Assembly (NCBI GenBank): GCA_016715285.1 | Contig: JADKAO010000001.1 | Location: forward strand, 186,001-250,000 | Reading direction: 5' to 3' | Length of the DNA stretch: 64,000 nucleotides | Origin: Actinomycetales bacterium | Lineage (GTDB): Bacteria > Actinomycetota > Actinomycetes > Actinomycetales > Dermatophilaceae | Translations under genes and position numbers: made by a program | Notes under the pieces: model-generated | What the model saw: the letters and a program-made list of their open reading frames with translations, nothing else | Told to the model about the DNA's origin: nothing | Database searches by the model: none | In this document: positions 19,401 to 31,000 of the stretch, piece after piece | Layout of the letters: each line of letters starts with the position of its first letter | Position numbering within the stretch: position 1 is the first letter of the stretch

Positions 19401-21934
19401 TTGGCTTGCGCGGCGGTCTCGGCGTCGAGCATCTCGGGCTCTTCGAAGACATGGAAGAGCACGTCGCGCGCGAGGTCGGCAACGCTCTGCTGCCGCCCCT
19501 CAGTGGCCGCCACAAGCCGATCCAGCCTGCGCCGACTGTCCGGCGTCGCAAGGTGCTGCAACTCGCCGTGGTGAGCCAAGCGCCGGTTGAGGATCGCCGT
19601 GATCGCGGGCGCAATCTCGGGGATCCGCTCAAATGACCGGAACATCCACACGGTGGCGCTCTCGAGTGCCTTGGTGCGGGTCAGGTCGGCGACACCATAG
19701 CGAGCGAAGGCCCGCTTGAGCCGCTTGCGATAGCGCTCCGGAAGCCCCGCCTGGTCGGCATCGAGCCACTGCAGGTAGGCGAGGAAGTACTCCTGGGTAT
19801 TGACGTTGACGTCTCCGTCGCTGTCGAGTGCTTCGCTCTCAGTGCGCGGGCGGTAGAGGGCGCCGAGGTCGGCGAATAGGTCGAGCAGCTCGCCCTCACT
19901 CTCGAGGAGGTCGGGGTCATCGGCGGGCAGCGTGGCCGCGAGCGTGGCTTGCCGTTTGAGCAGCCCCTTGAAGGTCTCCGGGTCGCGGTCGTAGCCCAAC
20001 AGGTAGTCGCCGAGGCGAGCGTGGACCCAGCGAGCGTCCTTGCCCTCAGGCGTGCCATTGCTCGCCGCGAGGGAGCTGAGGTCAACCGTGGCTGACGTCT
20101 CGCCCGAGCTGGCGGGCTCACCCGCGTCGAGTTGGAGGTGCTGGGTCGGCCCGTGGTGGTCAGCGGCCTTGATACGCAGCAGCGCAGCCCCGCGCTCGAC
20201 CTGGGTGTTGCTCGTGACAGCAAGCGACGTGACGACGCCGTCGAACGGGGCCGTCACCGTCGAGACCATCTTCATCGACTCGAGTACCGCGAGCGGTTGT
20301 CCGGCGATGACGTCCTGGCCAGGGGTGACCAGCAGCGAGGACACGAGGGCGGGCCAGCCGGTGCGGATGACAAGGCCATCCTCGCGGCTGACCGTGTGGG
20401 CGACACCATCGATTTCGAGCCGGAAGTCAGCGCCTTGCTCGACCGCGAGCACGCGGTGTTTGCGCCCGTTGCAGACGATGCGGCGCTCGAACTCACTGAT
20501 CCGGTCGACGGTGCATTCGATCACCGACGAGCCTTGGATGCGGTAGGTGCGCGGGCCGGTGCGGTCGACGCGCAGGCGGTAATCGTGTCCGCGGTAATGC
20601 AGTTGCACCTTGGTGCCGACACGCTCCGGGTGAGCCGGGCGACCACGCGCTGCCGAGGCAAAGAAGGCCGCGTTGACCATGCTGCTGTCGGACTCATACG
20701 CCTCGACCGCGGCCGCGACAATGGCCATTGGATCCGGCTGGGAGGCGAGTGCGCCGGCAGCAAGTTGTTCGTCGTACCACGCTGCCGAGTGCGGGGTGTC
20801 GTGGTCGGCCAGCTCGTTGACGAGGGTGATGAGACCCGACCGGTTGCTCGCACCGAGTTCGAGGACGACCGCGGTGCGTTCGAGAGCACCGTCGAGGCGG
20901 TCCAGAGCCTCCGCGCGGTCGCGTCCCCACGCGGTGATGGTGGCGATGAGCGGCTCGACGCGGCCGTCGACGGTGTCACCTTCGCGGATGCTGGAGTCGA
21001 CGCGAACGCCCGTGCCGATCGGCAGGGTGAGTTGTTCCAGGAGCCCACCTGAGGCGGCGAAGCCACGCAGCGGGTCTTGGGCCAGCAGTCGCACCTCGAC
21101 GGCGTGTCCCGACGGGGTGGGCGGCTCGGGGTCGAGGGTGCCGCCCGCAGCCAGGGTGAGGCGCAGCCCAATGAAGCTCGCGCCCGTAGTCTCTTCGAGC
21201 AGCGACCGCTCCGGGCGCGCGAGCGTGTCAACGCCCAGTAGCCAGAACGTTTCGCCGTCGTCACCGAGGGCGAACTGCACCGTGCCAGCACCTTGGTATG
21301 CCGTCGCGCGCACCAAGCGTCGCGCGGCGTGCGACATCGCGCCCGCAGTGGTCACCGGCACCTGACGCGCAGGCATTTCGGTGAAGACCTGGGTGGTGCC
21401 GCGTCGGATGCTCGAGTCGCGCAGGCCGAGGGTCCAGACCGTCCCGGCGGCGTCAGCGAGGACATCGACGTCGATCCGGCGCCAGGTTGAGGGGTCGGCG
21501 TCCTTGGGCAGGGAGGTGAGCCCGGCTTCGGCCGCGAGGGCGTCGAGTTGCTCGGGGTCAGCCATCCGCTCGATGAGGTCGGCGCTGGGGCCAACCACCG
21601 TCAGCCCAGCAGTCTCGAGACGCCGCACGAGATCAACCCGGTCGAGGCAGGGCGTGTGACCGAGCCAGACCGTGTCGGCACCCGTCTCGATCACCGCATT
21701 GGCGACCGTCTCCGGTGACAGCCCGGCATACGGGTCAGTGCCTGCGGGGGCGGGCGGCGGGGTGACGATCTCGTCGGCCTCGCGGGCGTACCACGCGCGC
21801 TCCCTGCTCTGCTCCGTGACGACGATCGTCGTCACGGGGTGCTGAGCGCGTCGGTTGATATTGCCGACCGCAGAGAGGACGCGGACGACGGGTTCGCCCC
21901 GGTCAACGATGGCCAGACGGGTGATGTCCTTCAA
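16481..21934 (-). CDS. Multidomain acyl-CoA carboxylase with a degenerate biotin carboxylase domain
   Basis: The ~1817-residue chain has the eukaryotic ACC order. Residues ~1-430 are a biotin carboxylase (BC)-like region, ~500-590 a biotin carrier with biotinyl Lys K555 in ESMKM, ~640-1230 a central scaffold, and ~1240-1790 a carboxyltransferase (LVPINRPPAGNSAHIVVGLL, INIIVTGINVGGQPYWNAES). It should transfer carboxyl to acetyl- or another acyl-CoA, giving malonyl-type extender units. The BC part is broken: near residue 150 it jumps from AGLTSLPKDAD to RIDVDVLAD with no ATP-grasp glycine loop. The catalytic Glu-x-Asn-x-Arg region reads LGVDTLARPERS at 233-244. The start is TTG at 21934 (MKDITRLAIVDRG) after GGAGCATTGCG; the frame opens upstream, inside the terminator of the megasynthase gene. 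Confidence 0.88.
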   Translation of the reverse strand: MKDITRLAIVDRGEPVVRVLSAVGNINRRAQHPVTTIVVTEQSRERAWYAREADEIVTPPPAPAGTDPYAGLSPETVANAVIETGADTVWLGHTPCLDRVDLVRRLETAGLTVVGPSADLIERMADPEQLDALAAEAGLTSLPKDADPSTWRRIDVDVLADAAGTVWTLGLRDSSIRRGTTQVFTEMPARQVPVTTAGAMSHAARRLVRATAYQGAGTVQFALGDDGETFWLLGVDTLARPERSLLEETTGASFIGLRLTLAAGGTLDPEPPTPSGHAVEVRLLAQDPLRGFAASGGLLEQLTLPIGTGVRVDSSIREGDTVDGRVEPLIATITAWGRDRAEALDRLDGALERTAVVLELGASNRSGLITLVNELADHDTPHSAAWYDEQLAAGALASQPDPMAIVAAAVEAYESDSSMVNAAFFASAARGRPAHPERVGTKVQLHYRGHDYRLRVDRTGPRTYRIQGSSVIECTVDRISEFERRIVCNGRKHRVLAVEQGADFRLEIDGVAHTVSREDGLVIRTGWPALVSSLLVTPGQDVIAGQPLAVLESMKMVSTVTAPFDGVVTSLAVTSNTQVERGAALLRIKAADHHGPTQHLQLDAGEPASSGETSATVDLSSLAASNGTPEGKDARWVHARLGDYLLGYDRDPETFKGLLKRQATLAATLPADDPDLLESEGELLDLFADLGALYRPRTESEALDSDGDVNVNTQEYFLAYLQWLDADQAGLPERYRKRLKRAFARYGVADLTRTKALESATVWMFRSFERIPEIAPAITAILNRRLAHHGELQHLATPDSRRRLDRLVAATEGRQQSVADLARDVLFHVFEEPEMLDAETAAQAKAREHLHALGQTTDAAERAKHVDAIVSASHPLRGDLLNAWRDSADGAGSDADTAYRRGVLEVYIRRFYRIRALRAVRCVEVDGHLLGVADYEHEGMPVHLVVSYAPTTGLARLATAIAGHLRDVPAETKVVVDLVLWRDRERPDIDALCDEASACLDNCDFGRRLHRLDLTITSLGGSDEQGQGTQHLTFRQDDKGDFVEDLLYRNLHPMLGKRLDLWRLSNFALERLASPEDVYLFLGVAHENPKDKRLFAVAEVRDLVKVRDPETGQDTYPRLGRVGLQALAAMRSALAHFPPRERPAANRLVLWVRPTWEIPPSEWPSLASSYLPLAKGAGLDKLVLHVHQPVTDEAGEPVLDPETGAPQLEDKVLTVDGIGRTGTTIRFGDPGPNPIRPLTRYAQKVMTAERFGTPYPYEIIQMLTPAEGDASPFPRGHFQEMELDPDGENLVPINRPPAGNSAHIVVGLLTTYTDVVPEGMTRVAMLSDPTQGLGNLAEPECRRINAALKLAAERKLPVEWYACSSGALIAMDSGTENMDFIALTLRRIIEFTQGGGEINIIVTGINVGGQPYWNAESTMLMHTKGILIMTPASTMVLTGKQALDFSGAVSADDNFGIGGYDRVMGLNGQGQYWAPSFQDACLLLLEHYNYAYVVPGERFPRRRPITDDINRDVRTAVHDRVAGTTFTVVGEVFDHATNPDRKQPFDMRSVMRAVSDTDCEPLERWLHWQDGENSIVWDVTVGGIPVCMIGLSSRALPRKGFVPADGPPSWTSGTLFPQASRKTARAINATSGNRPLVVMANLSGFDGSPESMRKWQLEYGAEIGRAITNFDGPIVFIVVSRYHGGAFVVFSKALTETMEIAAIEGSYASVIGGAPAAATVFAREVKVRTDKDPRVVEARAAAAAAKGADAGRLRSQAAAITAAVRSEKLGEVADEFDSIHTIERAQRMGSVDRIISAESLRPYVIDALERGMAKFTS

Positions 21935-21986
21935 CGCAATGCTCCGATCGTGAGGTGCTCGGATGTCGCTCGTCAGGGGTGTGAGC

Positions 21987-22022
21987 GGGGGGCTCCCGAC
22001 AGGAATCTGTCGGGAGCCCCCC
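21987..22022 (-). terminator. Terminator hairpin after the megasynthase gene
   Basis: GGGGGGCTCCCGACAG-GAAT-CTGTCGGGAGCCCCCC is a perfect 16-bp stem with a four-base loop, 10 bases past the megasynthase stop codon. It has no T-tract. It separates the megasynthase from the carboxylase gene, so part of the transcripts may stop here, and it rules out the upstream extension of the carboxylase frame. Confidence 0.85.
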
Positions 22023-22032
22023 GCCACGGAAA

Positions 22033-25000
22033 CTACGGTGTGAACGTGTCGCGCAAGACCGCGGTCACATCGTCCGGGATGGGCGCCGGGAAGGCAATGC
22101 TCTGGTACCCATCCATCCGCATGACGACATTGCCGGTCGAGTCGACGACAAGGCAGTCAAAGGCGCTCTCGCCCACGGGCCTTGCCATCGCCATCAACGG
22201 TCCGGACGCCGACGCCGGGTCACTGAGGACCTGGACGCGCTCCACGTGGTTAGGAAGTGCCATGCGGCCTTCCGTGCCCGCCTCCCACAGCCCGGCGGTC
22301 TGGAAGCACAGCTCGGCCAGTCGCGGTGCGATGACGAGCGGCAAGTCCGCAGGGGAGTGGTTGTCCGGGAGCGGTTCGACGAGCTTGGTCACTGACCCAC
22401 CGCCAGAGCGCCACGCCTCAGTGACGACCTGGTATGCCGGTCCGTGGAAGTAGAAGGTGTAGACCTGCTCGCCGCTCATGCGGGTGCCGTCGGCCTTCTT
22501 GGGGGCCTTCTTGGACTGGGCTTCCGGCTCGGCCGTCGTGAGACGGACGGTGCCGGTGAAGTGGGTCGTCACCGTCGGCTGAGCCTGGCCCGGGAGCTGG
22601 CGCTCGGCCGTGAGGCGGCAACGCACGAGCAGGTCGCTGCCGGAGGAGTCCGGCTCGGCCTGAGCCGTGATCGTGAGCGTCCGCGGCTGGTCCCGGAAGA
22701 ACTTCACCGGGGCGAGGAAGTCGACGCCTTCAAGGCCAGCGACGCGGTAACCCGCCGGTGCCAGCAACGACGCGGCCTCGGCAAACGACTCCATGCCCAT
22801 CACGCCCGGCAGCACCGGAGTGCCGTCGATGCGGTGGTCATAGAGGAACGCCTGCTCAGCCGGGTCGAGCGTGGTGGTCACCGTCAGCCCGTTGTGGACC
22901 GAGTAGCTCACGTCACCGATCATCGGCCCGTGCGCCGCGCCACCAGTGAGTGCCTGCGGGTCGACCCCGCCGGTCTCGTGGTACTCGGCAGCCATCATGC
23001 CCAGGACACCCGCAACGACAACTTCGCCGCTGTATGCCGATGCCTCCAGTTCGCGACGGATCCACGCGACGCCGGCGTCCGGCGGGAGCATCTGCACTCC
23101 CGCCATCTCCATGATCTTGGGGATCGAGCCACGCGTGGCCATGCCGATGCCACCCCATGCCGTCCAGTCCAGGGCCAAGCCCCGGGTCTCTGGGCGCAGG
23201 TGACGCATCGATGAGGTGACCTTGCAGAGCAGGTCGTTGGCCGCGCTGTAGTCGGTCTGTCCCTGGTTGCCGAATCGGCCTGCAACAGAGGAGAACACGA
23301 CAACTGCGCCGACCGGCATACCCGCTGCGTGTGACCACACGTTGAACCAGCCGGTGGTCTTGACGTCGAAGACGAGGTCGTATTCGCGGGGTTCCTTTTG
23401 CGGCAGGTTGCGGCTGATTTCCAGCCCGGCCGCGTGCAGGAGGACGTCGATCTTGCCCGACTGAGCCTGGACATCGGCCATGACCGCCGCGACCGCCTCA
23501 GGGTTGGTGAGGTCGACCGAGTGGTAGTGGACCGTGCCGCCAACCGCTTCGACCGCCTGGATGGCGGTCAACGCGGCCGCGAGGCGCTCGATGCGCGCAA
23601 GCTCCTTGTCGATCGCGACCGGGGTCGGGCGCTCGCCGCGGTCCTTCATCCGCGCCGCGAGGGTGGCCTTGAGGCCGTCCTTGTTGGTGCGGAAGGCCGC
23701 GAGGTCGGGGTCATTCGCGTCCGGCGTCGGGGTGAGGTCGAGCAGGTGGAAGGTGCCACCGCCCGCGCCCGTTGCCAGGTCAGCGGTGATCGCCGAGACG
23801 ATCGAGCCAGCCGCACCGGTGACGAGGAAGACCGACTCTGGCGTGAGCGGCATACCCCCCTCGCCTGCGGGGGAGCCGTCGGCGCCGAGGGCCGGGAAGT
23901 CGATCTCCGTGAAGCCGACACCCCAGCGCTGGTCGTCAACGCGACCGATTTCGACGGCGCCCGGGTCGCGCAGAGTCTCCTCGATGAGCACGTCAGCCAG
24001 CGCCGCCGTCTTGCGCGAGGCGGGCAGGTCGACGGCCTTGACGAGGGTGTCCGGGCGCTCCTTCTTGTAGGACTTGGTGAAGCCCGTCACCGCGCCGCCC
24101 ATGGGGCTGGTGGCGCCATTGGCGTCGTAGCCGTGACGTCCACCGAGGCGGGTCGCCGACACGAGGAACGGGCTGTCATCCCACATCCGACGCATCGTCG
24201 TGTAGAGCGTCTTGACCCGGCGACGCAGGTTTTCGGTCCACGTCGCGAGGTTCATCGCGGTGTGGTCGCCTTCGTCGTCGAGCGCGGGGAGCCAGTAGAC
24301 GCCCGCGATCGGGCCCTCAGCGAGCCACGCGTCGAGGGTCGACGAGAGGGACTCAGTCGGTATGCCGGCCTCAAGGGTGAGCACGGTGGCGCCGGCCTTG
24401 GTGAGGCGCTTGGTGAGCGCGTCGCCGACGCCGCCTTCGTCGAGCATGACGATGACGCGAGCGTCCTTGAGGTTGACACCCGTGGGCACACACTGGGCGA
24501 GGTCCGGGCGGAGCATCGCGACCGGGATACGACGCGGGAGGGCGTCGATCGAGGCCAGGTTGCCCTTGAGGACATCGGGTGCGGGGGCGTGAGCGGGCGC
24601 AGCGGCTGCTGGCGCGGCCGAGGATCCCGCGTCGGGGGTGGCCGCCGGGGCGGAGGTCCCGAGTTTGCCGCGGATCCACCCGGCGACGTGCTTGATCGTC
24701 GGGAAGTCGCGCAGCTTCATGGTGTCGTCGCGCTCGACCTGGTAGTGCTCGCGAACTGCGGCGAAGACTTCGGCTTGCTTGACGGTGTCGACGCCGAGGT
24801 CGGCTTCGAGGTCAAGGTCCGGGTCGAGCAGGTCAGCCGGGTAACCGGTCAGGCCTGCCACGATGTCGATGACCTTCTGCATGACCTCGTCGCCACCAGT
24901 GGCCGCCGGGGCTGCCGCAGAGGTGGCAGCGGGCGCGGCCGCCGGAGCTGCTGCCGGGGCTGCCGGGGCGGCGCCTGGGTCGGGCAGGCCGATCTTGCCG

Positions 25001-28000
25001 CGGATCCACCCGGCGACGTGCTTGATCGTCGGGAAGTCGCGCAGCTTCATGGTGTCGTCGCGCTCGACCTGGTAGTGCTCGCGGACTGCGGCGAAGACTT
25101 CGGCTTGCTTGACGGTGTCGACGCCGAGGTCGGCTTCGAGGTCGAGGTCCGGGTCGAGCAGGTCGGCCGGGTAGCCGGTCAGCCCCGCGACGATCTCGAT
25201 GACCTTTTCGGTGACGCCATCACCAGCCGCGGGGGCTGACGGAGCGGCAGGAGCGGCGGGTGCCGCTGCTGCCGGAGCCGCGGGTGCAGCGACCGGAGCT
25301 GCGGGAGCCGCCGACGGCTCAGGCAGACCAGCCTTGGCGCGCACCCACCCGGCGACGTGCTTGATCGTCGGGAAGTCGCGCAGCTTCATGGTGTCGTCGC
25401 GTTCGACGTTGTAGTGCTCGCGGACGGCGGCGAAGACTTCGGCTTGCTTGACGGTGTCGACGCCGAGGTCGGCTTCGAGGTCAAGGTCCGGGTCGAGCAG
25501 GTCGGCCGGGTAGCCCGTGAGGTCAGCCACGAGCTGGGTCACCTTGTCGAGGACTGGGTCACCAGCACTCGCTGCCGCCGGCACCGCTGCTGACACCACT
25601 GCCGGAGCAGGCGCAGCCGCCGGAGCCTCAGCAGGCAGACCAGCCTTGTCGCGAACCCATCCGGCGACGTGGCGCAGGGTGGGGAAGTCGCGCAACTTCA
25701 TGGTGTCGTCGCGCTCGACGTTGTAGAACTCGCGGACGGCCGCGAAGACTTCGGCTTGCTTGACGGTGTCGACGCCAAGGTCGGCTTCGAGGTCAAGGTC
25801 CGGGTCCAGCAGGTCGGCCGGGTAGCCGGTCAGGCCAGCGACGATCTCCGTCACCTTCGCGATGACCGAGTCACCCGCAGGAGCGGCAGCAACAGGAGCG
25901 GCGTATGCCGTGCCTGCGTCAGCCACGGGGGCTGCAGCTGGTGCCGCAGCAGCGACCGGCTCGGGGAGACCAGCCTTGCCGCGGACCCATCCGGCGACGT
26001 GGCGCAGGGTGGGGAAGTCACGCAACTTCATCGTGTCGTCGCGTTCGACCTGGTAGTGCTCGCGGACAGCCGCGAACACTTCGGCCTGCTTTACCGTGTC
26101 GACGCCGAGGTCGGCCTCGAGGTCAAGGTCGGCGTCGAGCAGGTCAGACGGGTAACCCGTCAGACCAGCGACGATTTCGGTCACCTTGTCGAGGACCGGG
26201 TCGCTGACGATGGCAGGGGCCGCCGAAGCAGCTGCCGGGGCCGCCGCCGGGGCAACAGCGGGAGCAGCAGCCGGAGCTGGCGCGGCAGCAGGCTCGGGCA
26301 AGCCGGCCTTCGTGCGCACCCAACCAGCAACGTGGCGCAGCGTCGGGAAGTCGCGCAGGCGCATCGTGTCGTCGCGCTCGACGTTGTAGTGCTCGCGGAC
26401 AGCCGCGAACACTTCGGCTTGCTTGACGGTGTCGACGCCGAGGTCGGCTTCGAGGTCAAGGTCGGCGTCGAGCAGGTCAGACGGATAGCCCGTCAGGCCC
26501 GACACGATCTCGGTCACTTTGTCGAGCACGGGGTCCGTGACGACAACAGATGCAGGCGGCGCGGCCGGTGCAGCGGGAGCAGCGACGGGTGCCGGGGCAG
26601 CAACGGGTGCTGGCGCGGCATACGCGGCAGGAGCCGGGGCCGGGGACGCAACCGGAGCAGGCGCCGCAGCGACCGAAGCCGCGGCCCGAGCAGCACCGCC
26701 AGCGACCGGCGAACCCATGCGACCGGCATACGGGATCGCAAGGCGCACGCGGGACTCGACTGGGGTCTTGGGCGCACCGAGGTCGACGATCCGCAGGCGG
26801 CGGTGGTCGACTTCGAGCGTGCTGCCGGTGTGGCCGGACAGGCTGTCAAGCCAGCGCTGCCAGGCCGCCTGGTCGATGATGCGGTAGGCGTAGCCGAGCT
26901 CGCTGGGCGCGCGGCGGCGACTGTCGGGCATCGGCGTCCAGCGGGTCAACGTCATTGCGACCTGCGAACCGAAGCCGGCAGCGAGGCGCAGGGCGTACTG
27001 GATCGGGTATTGACCGCCCGTCGACAGGTTGAGGACGCCCAGGTCAGGGTCGGGCTCCTTGTAATTGGGCACCGGCGGGACGATGCCCGTCTCCAGCGCC
27101 TTGATCGCGACGACATCTTCGATGCCCGCGCCCATGGCGTGGCCCGTGAAGCCCTTGGTGTTGGCGATGACGATCTTGCCCGCGTCGGCGCCGAAGGCAC
27201 CGCGCAAGGCATTGATCTCGGCCGCCGCGCTGCCGCCACGGGCCGGGGTGTAGGTCTCGTGGGAGATGAACACCATCTTGTCGGCGATCTCGTGCCGATC
27301 GATGCCGCGCTGCTCGACCTGGGCGACCAGGGTTTCCATGACGCCGCCGATGTGGCTGACGTCAAGGCGGGAACCGTGGAAGGCCGAGTTGGCGTAAACC
27401 GTGCCGAGGACCTCACAGATCGGCTGGATGCCACGCTCGGCAGCTGCGTCGGCGGATTCGACGACGACGGCTGCCGCGCCCATCCCGACGATCATGCCGT
27501 GGCGGCGCCGGTCGAATGGCGTCGCGGCGTCTTCAACGCGCTCGTCCGTCGCCGCAGCGCCGGAGGCGAGGAAGCCCGCAGTGATCCAGGGCAGGAGGTT
27601 GTCGCTCGTCGCGTCATCGGCGGATATGACGATGACCCGACGGCAACGACCTGAACGGATCCAGTCCTCGGCAACACCCATCGCCTGGGTCGTGCTCGCG
27701 CACGCGGCGTTGACCTGGGTGTTGGGGCCGCGGGCACCGATGATCTCGGCGAACTGTGAGTGGCCCATCGACAGCGCCCGGAAGAGGAAGCGCCGGTCGA
27801 ACTGGTAGTTGGTCGACTCGATGAGGGCGGTCAGCTCGGCGATGAGCTTGTCGACCTCGGCGATGGCCGCGTCGCCAGCGGGCAGCATGGTGCGCAGCCC
27901 GTGCAGCGCGAGAAGGTTGTCGCGGCGCCCCTTGTCGGTCGCGTAGCCCTCGATGGCCTCAGCCATCCGGTCGTAACCCGGGAAGGCAGAGGCGAACACG

Positions 28001-31000
28001 ATGCCGGTGTCGTCGCGCATCGACTCGGGCAGGCCCCAGCGGTCGGGCAACTGGGTGCCGAGGGTCGTCGTCTTGTAACGCAACACGAGCGGGATGCCTG
28101 CGTCACGGAGCGCGTCGAAGCCCGCGCCGATCGCGAGGCGAGTGGCGTTGTCCAGCGCCTGGTCACGGCTGGATTCGACGCCGAACTGCTCGACGATGTC
28201 GATCGGGGCGTGCTTGCCGGCGAGCTTGATGACCTCGGCGGGGTCGTCGATCGTCTTGAACGAGCCGCTGCCACTCGCGTCCTTGATGAGCCGCGTGATC
28301 CGCATGTCGGCCATCCGCTGGCGGACCTCGGGTGCCAGTGAGGTGATGAACTGCTGGCCCGCAAGGATGCGTGCGATGTTTTCGTCGTCGAAGGTGCGCG
28401 CGACGCCGGGCAGGCCCAGCGCGGCGCCCGTCACGACGACGGGCTTGTTGGCGTCCTGCGCCGGGACGTACTCCACCTGGGCTGCGGGGGCGGCGACAGG
28501 CGTGTCGTATGCCGGTGCGCTTGCTGCCGCACCCGCCCCGCCCTTGGAGCCCGACCCGTAGTAGAGGCTCATGCCTTGCTCGAGCACACCAGCGAAGAGC
28601 TTGCCGAGCTCGGTGATGACGTCATCGGAGTGTGAACCTGAAGTCGCTGGGCCACCCGACGCCACGGGAGCCGCCGGAGCAGCGGCACGGGCGGGAGCAG
28701 CGAGAGCAGCGGGGGCAGCAGCCGGAGCGCCCGGCACCTCAACCTGCACAGGAGCGAATCCATGACCTGCGGCATACAGACCGCAGAGCGCTTGGTTGAC
28801 AGCCACAGCATCTCCGAGCTTGGGGTGGTTAGTGAAGAGGGCGAGCACGTCGTCGTGCTTGCTGCCCAAGACGTCTTCGACGAAGCCGTGGAGGGCCTTC
28901 TTGGGCCCGACCTCGACGAAAACGCGCGCGCCCGCGGCATACAGCGTCTGCAGGCCCTTGACGAACTGGACGGGCGACGCGATCTGCTTGCCGGCGAAGT
29001 CGAGCATGGTCTCGGTCGTGGCGTCCGCGGGATAGAACTCGCCGGTGACGTTGGCGATGATCGGAAGCACCGGGGGCCGCATGTCGAGGCGACGCAGCGC
29101 GTTGCCGAACGGCACCGATGCTTCCGCGACGATCGACGTGTGGAAGGCGTGGCTCACGGGGATCCGGACGGCGTTCATGCCCATGGCGAGGAAGGTCTCG
29201 ACGACCTTCTCGACCGCCTTGGTGGCGCCGCCGACGACCGCCTGGGAGTACGAGTTGATGTTGGCGATGACGACATAGCCCTCAGCTGCCGCGACGACCT
29301 TTTCGATCTCCGCGAGCGGCCCGAAGACCGCCGCCATGGCGCCGTTGTCCTCCACCGAGATGCTCGCCATCTCGCGGCCACGCGCGCTCACAGCCTCCAT
29401 GGCCGAGTCGAGCGAGAGGGAGCCGGCGGCAACGAGCGCGCCGTACTCACCGAGGCTGTGACCCATCACCATGTCCGGCTTGATCCCGTATGCCGCGAGC
29501 AGGCGAGTGAGTGACAGGTCGGTCGCGAGCACAGCCGGCTGGGTGATCTCGGTCTGCATGAGTTGCTTGTTGGCGGCCTTGACCGCGCCCTCGTCGTTGC
29601 CGTCGACGTAGATGAACGACGTCAGCGGGCGGCCGAGCAGCGGGGTCATGACCTTGTCGGCCTCGTCGAAGGTCGACCGGACGATCGGCTCGCTGGTGTG
29701 CAGGTCGCGCAGCATGTTGACGTACTGCGAGCCCTGGCCGGTGTAGAGGAACGCGAGCTTCTGAGCCGGGCCGCGGCCCATGAAGACGCCCTGCTGGCGC
29801 AGCATCTTGAAGATCGCCGGGTTGCCGCTCGCGAGGCCCTTGGAGAGCTTGTCGAGCTTGCCCGCGAGTTCTTCGGCCGAGCCGTAGTCGACCGCGACCC
29901 GGACGGGCGCATTGGCGATGGCTGGGTCCGGTGCGGCCGGCGCGGGCGCGGTGCCCGCCTTGGCGGCCGCGAGGTGAGTGGTCACCTGAGCGAGCAGGTC
30001 GGCCTCGTCGCGTCCGCCGAGCACGAGCGCGCCACGCAGGGGAGCCTTGCGAGGAGCATCGACGTATGCCGTGACGGTCGCCGATGCGGGGACCTCCGCT
30101 GCCGCATAGACCTTCGGACGTGGCTTGTGACGGCCGGGGATGTGCTCTTCGACGACAACGTGGAAGTTGGTGCCACCAAAACCAAACGCGCTGACGCCAC
30201 CGCGGCGGATGCCCGACTCAGGCGTCTCCCACGGACGCAAGGTCGTGTTGACCTTGCAGGGAGAGGTGTCCCAGTCGACGTTCGGGTTGGGGTTGACGAA
30301 GTTGAGCGAGGGGGTCAGCACCTTTTCGTGGAGCGACTTGACCATCTTGAACAGACCGGCGGTGCCGGCGGAGGCCTTGAGGTGGCCGATATTGGACTTG
30401 ACCGAGCCGAGCGCGATCGAGCCGGGCTTGGCTCCCGCTGCACCGAAGATCGCCGTGAGGCTCTCGAGCTCGGTGGCGTCGCCGACGCTTGTCGACGTGC
30501 CGTGGGCTTCGATGGCGCTCGCGGTGGCCGGGTCGAGGCCAGCGCGCTCCCACGCGCGGGCGACGGCGAGCTTCTGGCCGACCGGGTTGGGGGCGGTGAT
30601 GCCCTTGCCCTTGCCGTCTGAGGAGCCACCGACCGACAGGATGACGGAGTAGATCTTGTCGCCATCGCGCTCGGCGTCTTCGAGCCGCTTGAGGACAAAG
30701 AGCGCCGCGCCCTCGCCCATGACGAAGCCGTCGGCACCGGCATCGAACGGCCGCGTCCCGGTGGCCGAGAGCGCGCCGATCTTGCAGAACTTCACGAACG
30801 CGTCGACGCCCATGTTGCGGTCGATGCCGCCGGTGATGACCGCGTCGTACTGGTGGTCGTTGAGCCCGAGGATCGCCGAGTTGAGCGCCGCCAGACCCGA
30901 AGCACAGGCCGCGTCGGTCGTGTAGTTGGGGCCGCGCAGGTTGAGGACGTTGGCGATCCGGCCGGCGATGACGTTGGACAGCTCGCCGGGCATCGTGTCT

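Noticed and set aside
21935..22027. Upstream extension of the carboxylase to 22027
   Set aside because: That segment is the terminator hairpin of the megasynthase gene; the TTG at 21934 has a ribosome-binding site and gives the conserved N-terminus.
24660..26560. DNA-level tandem repeats of ~330 bp
   Set aside because: They are fully explained by the six coding ACP repeats, so they are not reported as a separate repeat or mobile element.
23398..27654. Long plus-strand open frames (23398-25239 and 25669-27654)
   Set aside because: They mirror the megasynthase ACP and KS coding sequence. The apparent repeats (EVAQLHGVVALDV) are the antisense of the ACP repeats.
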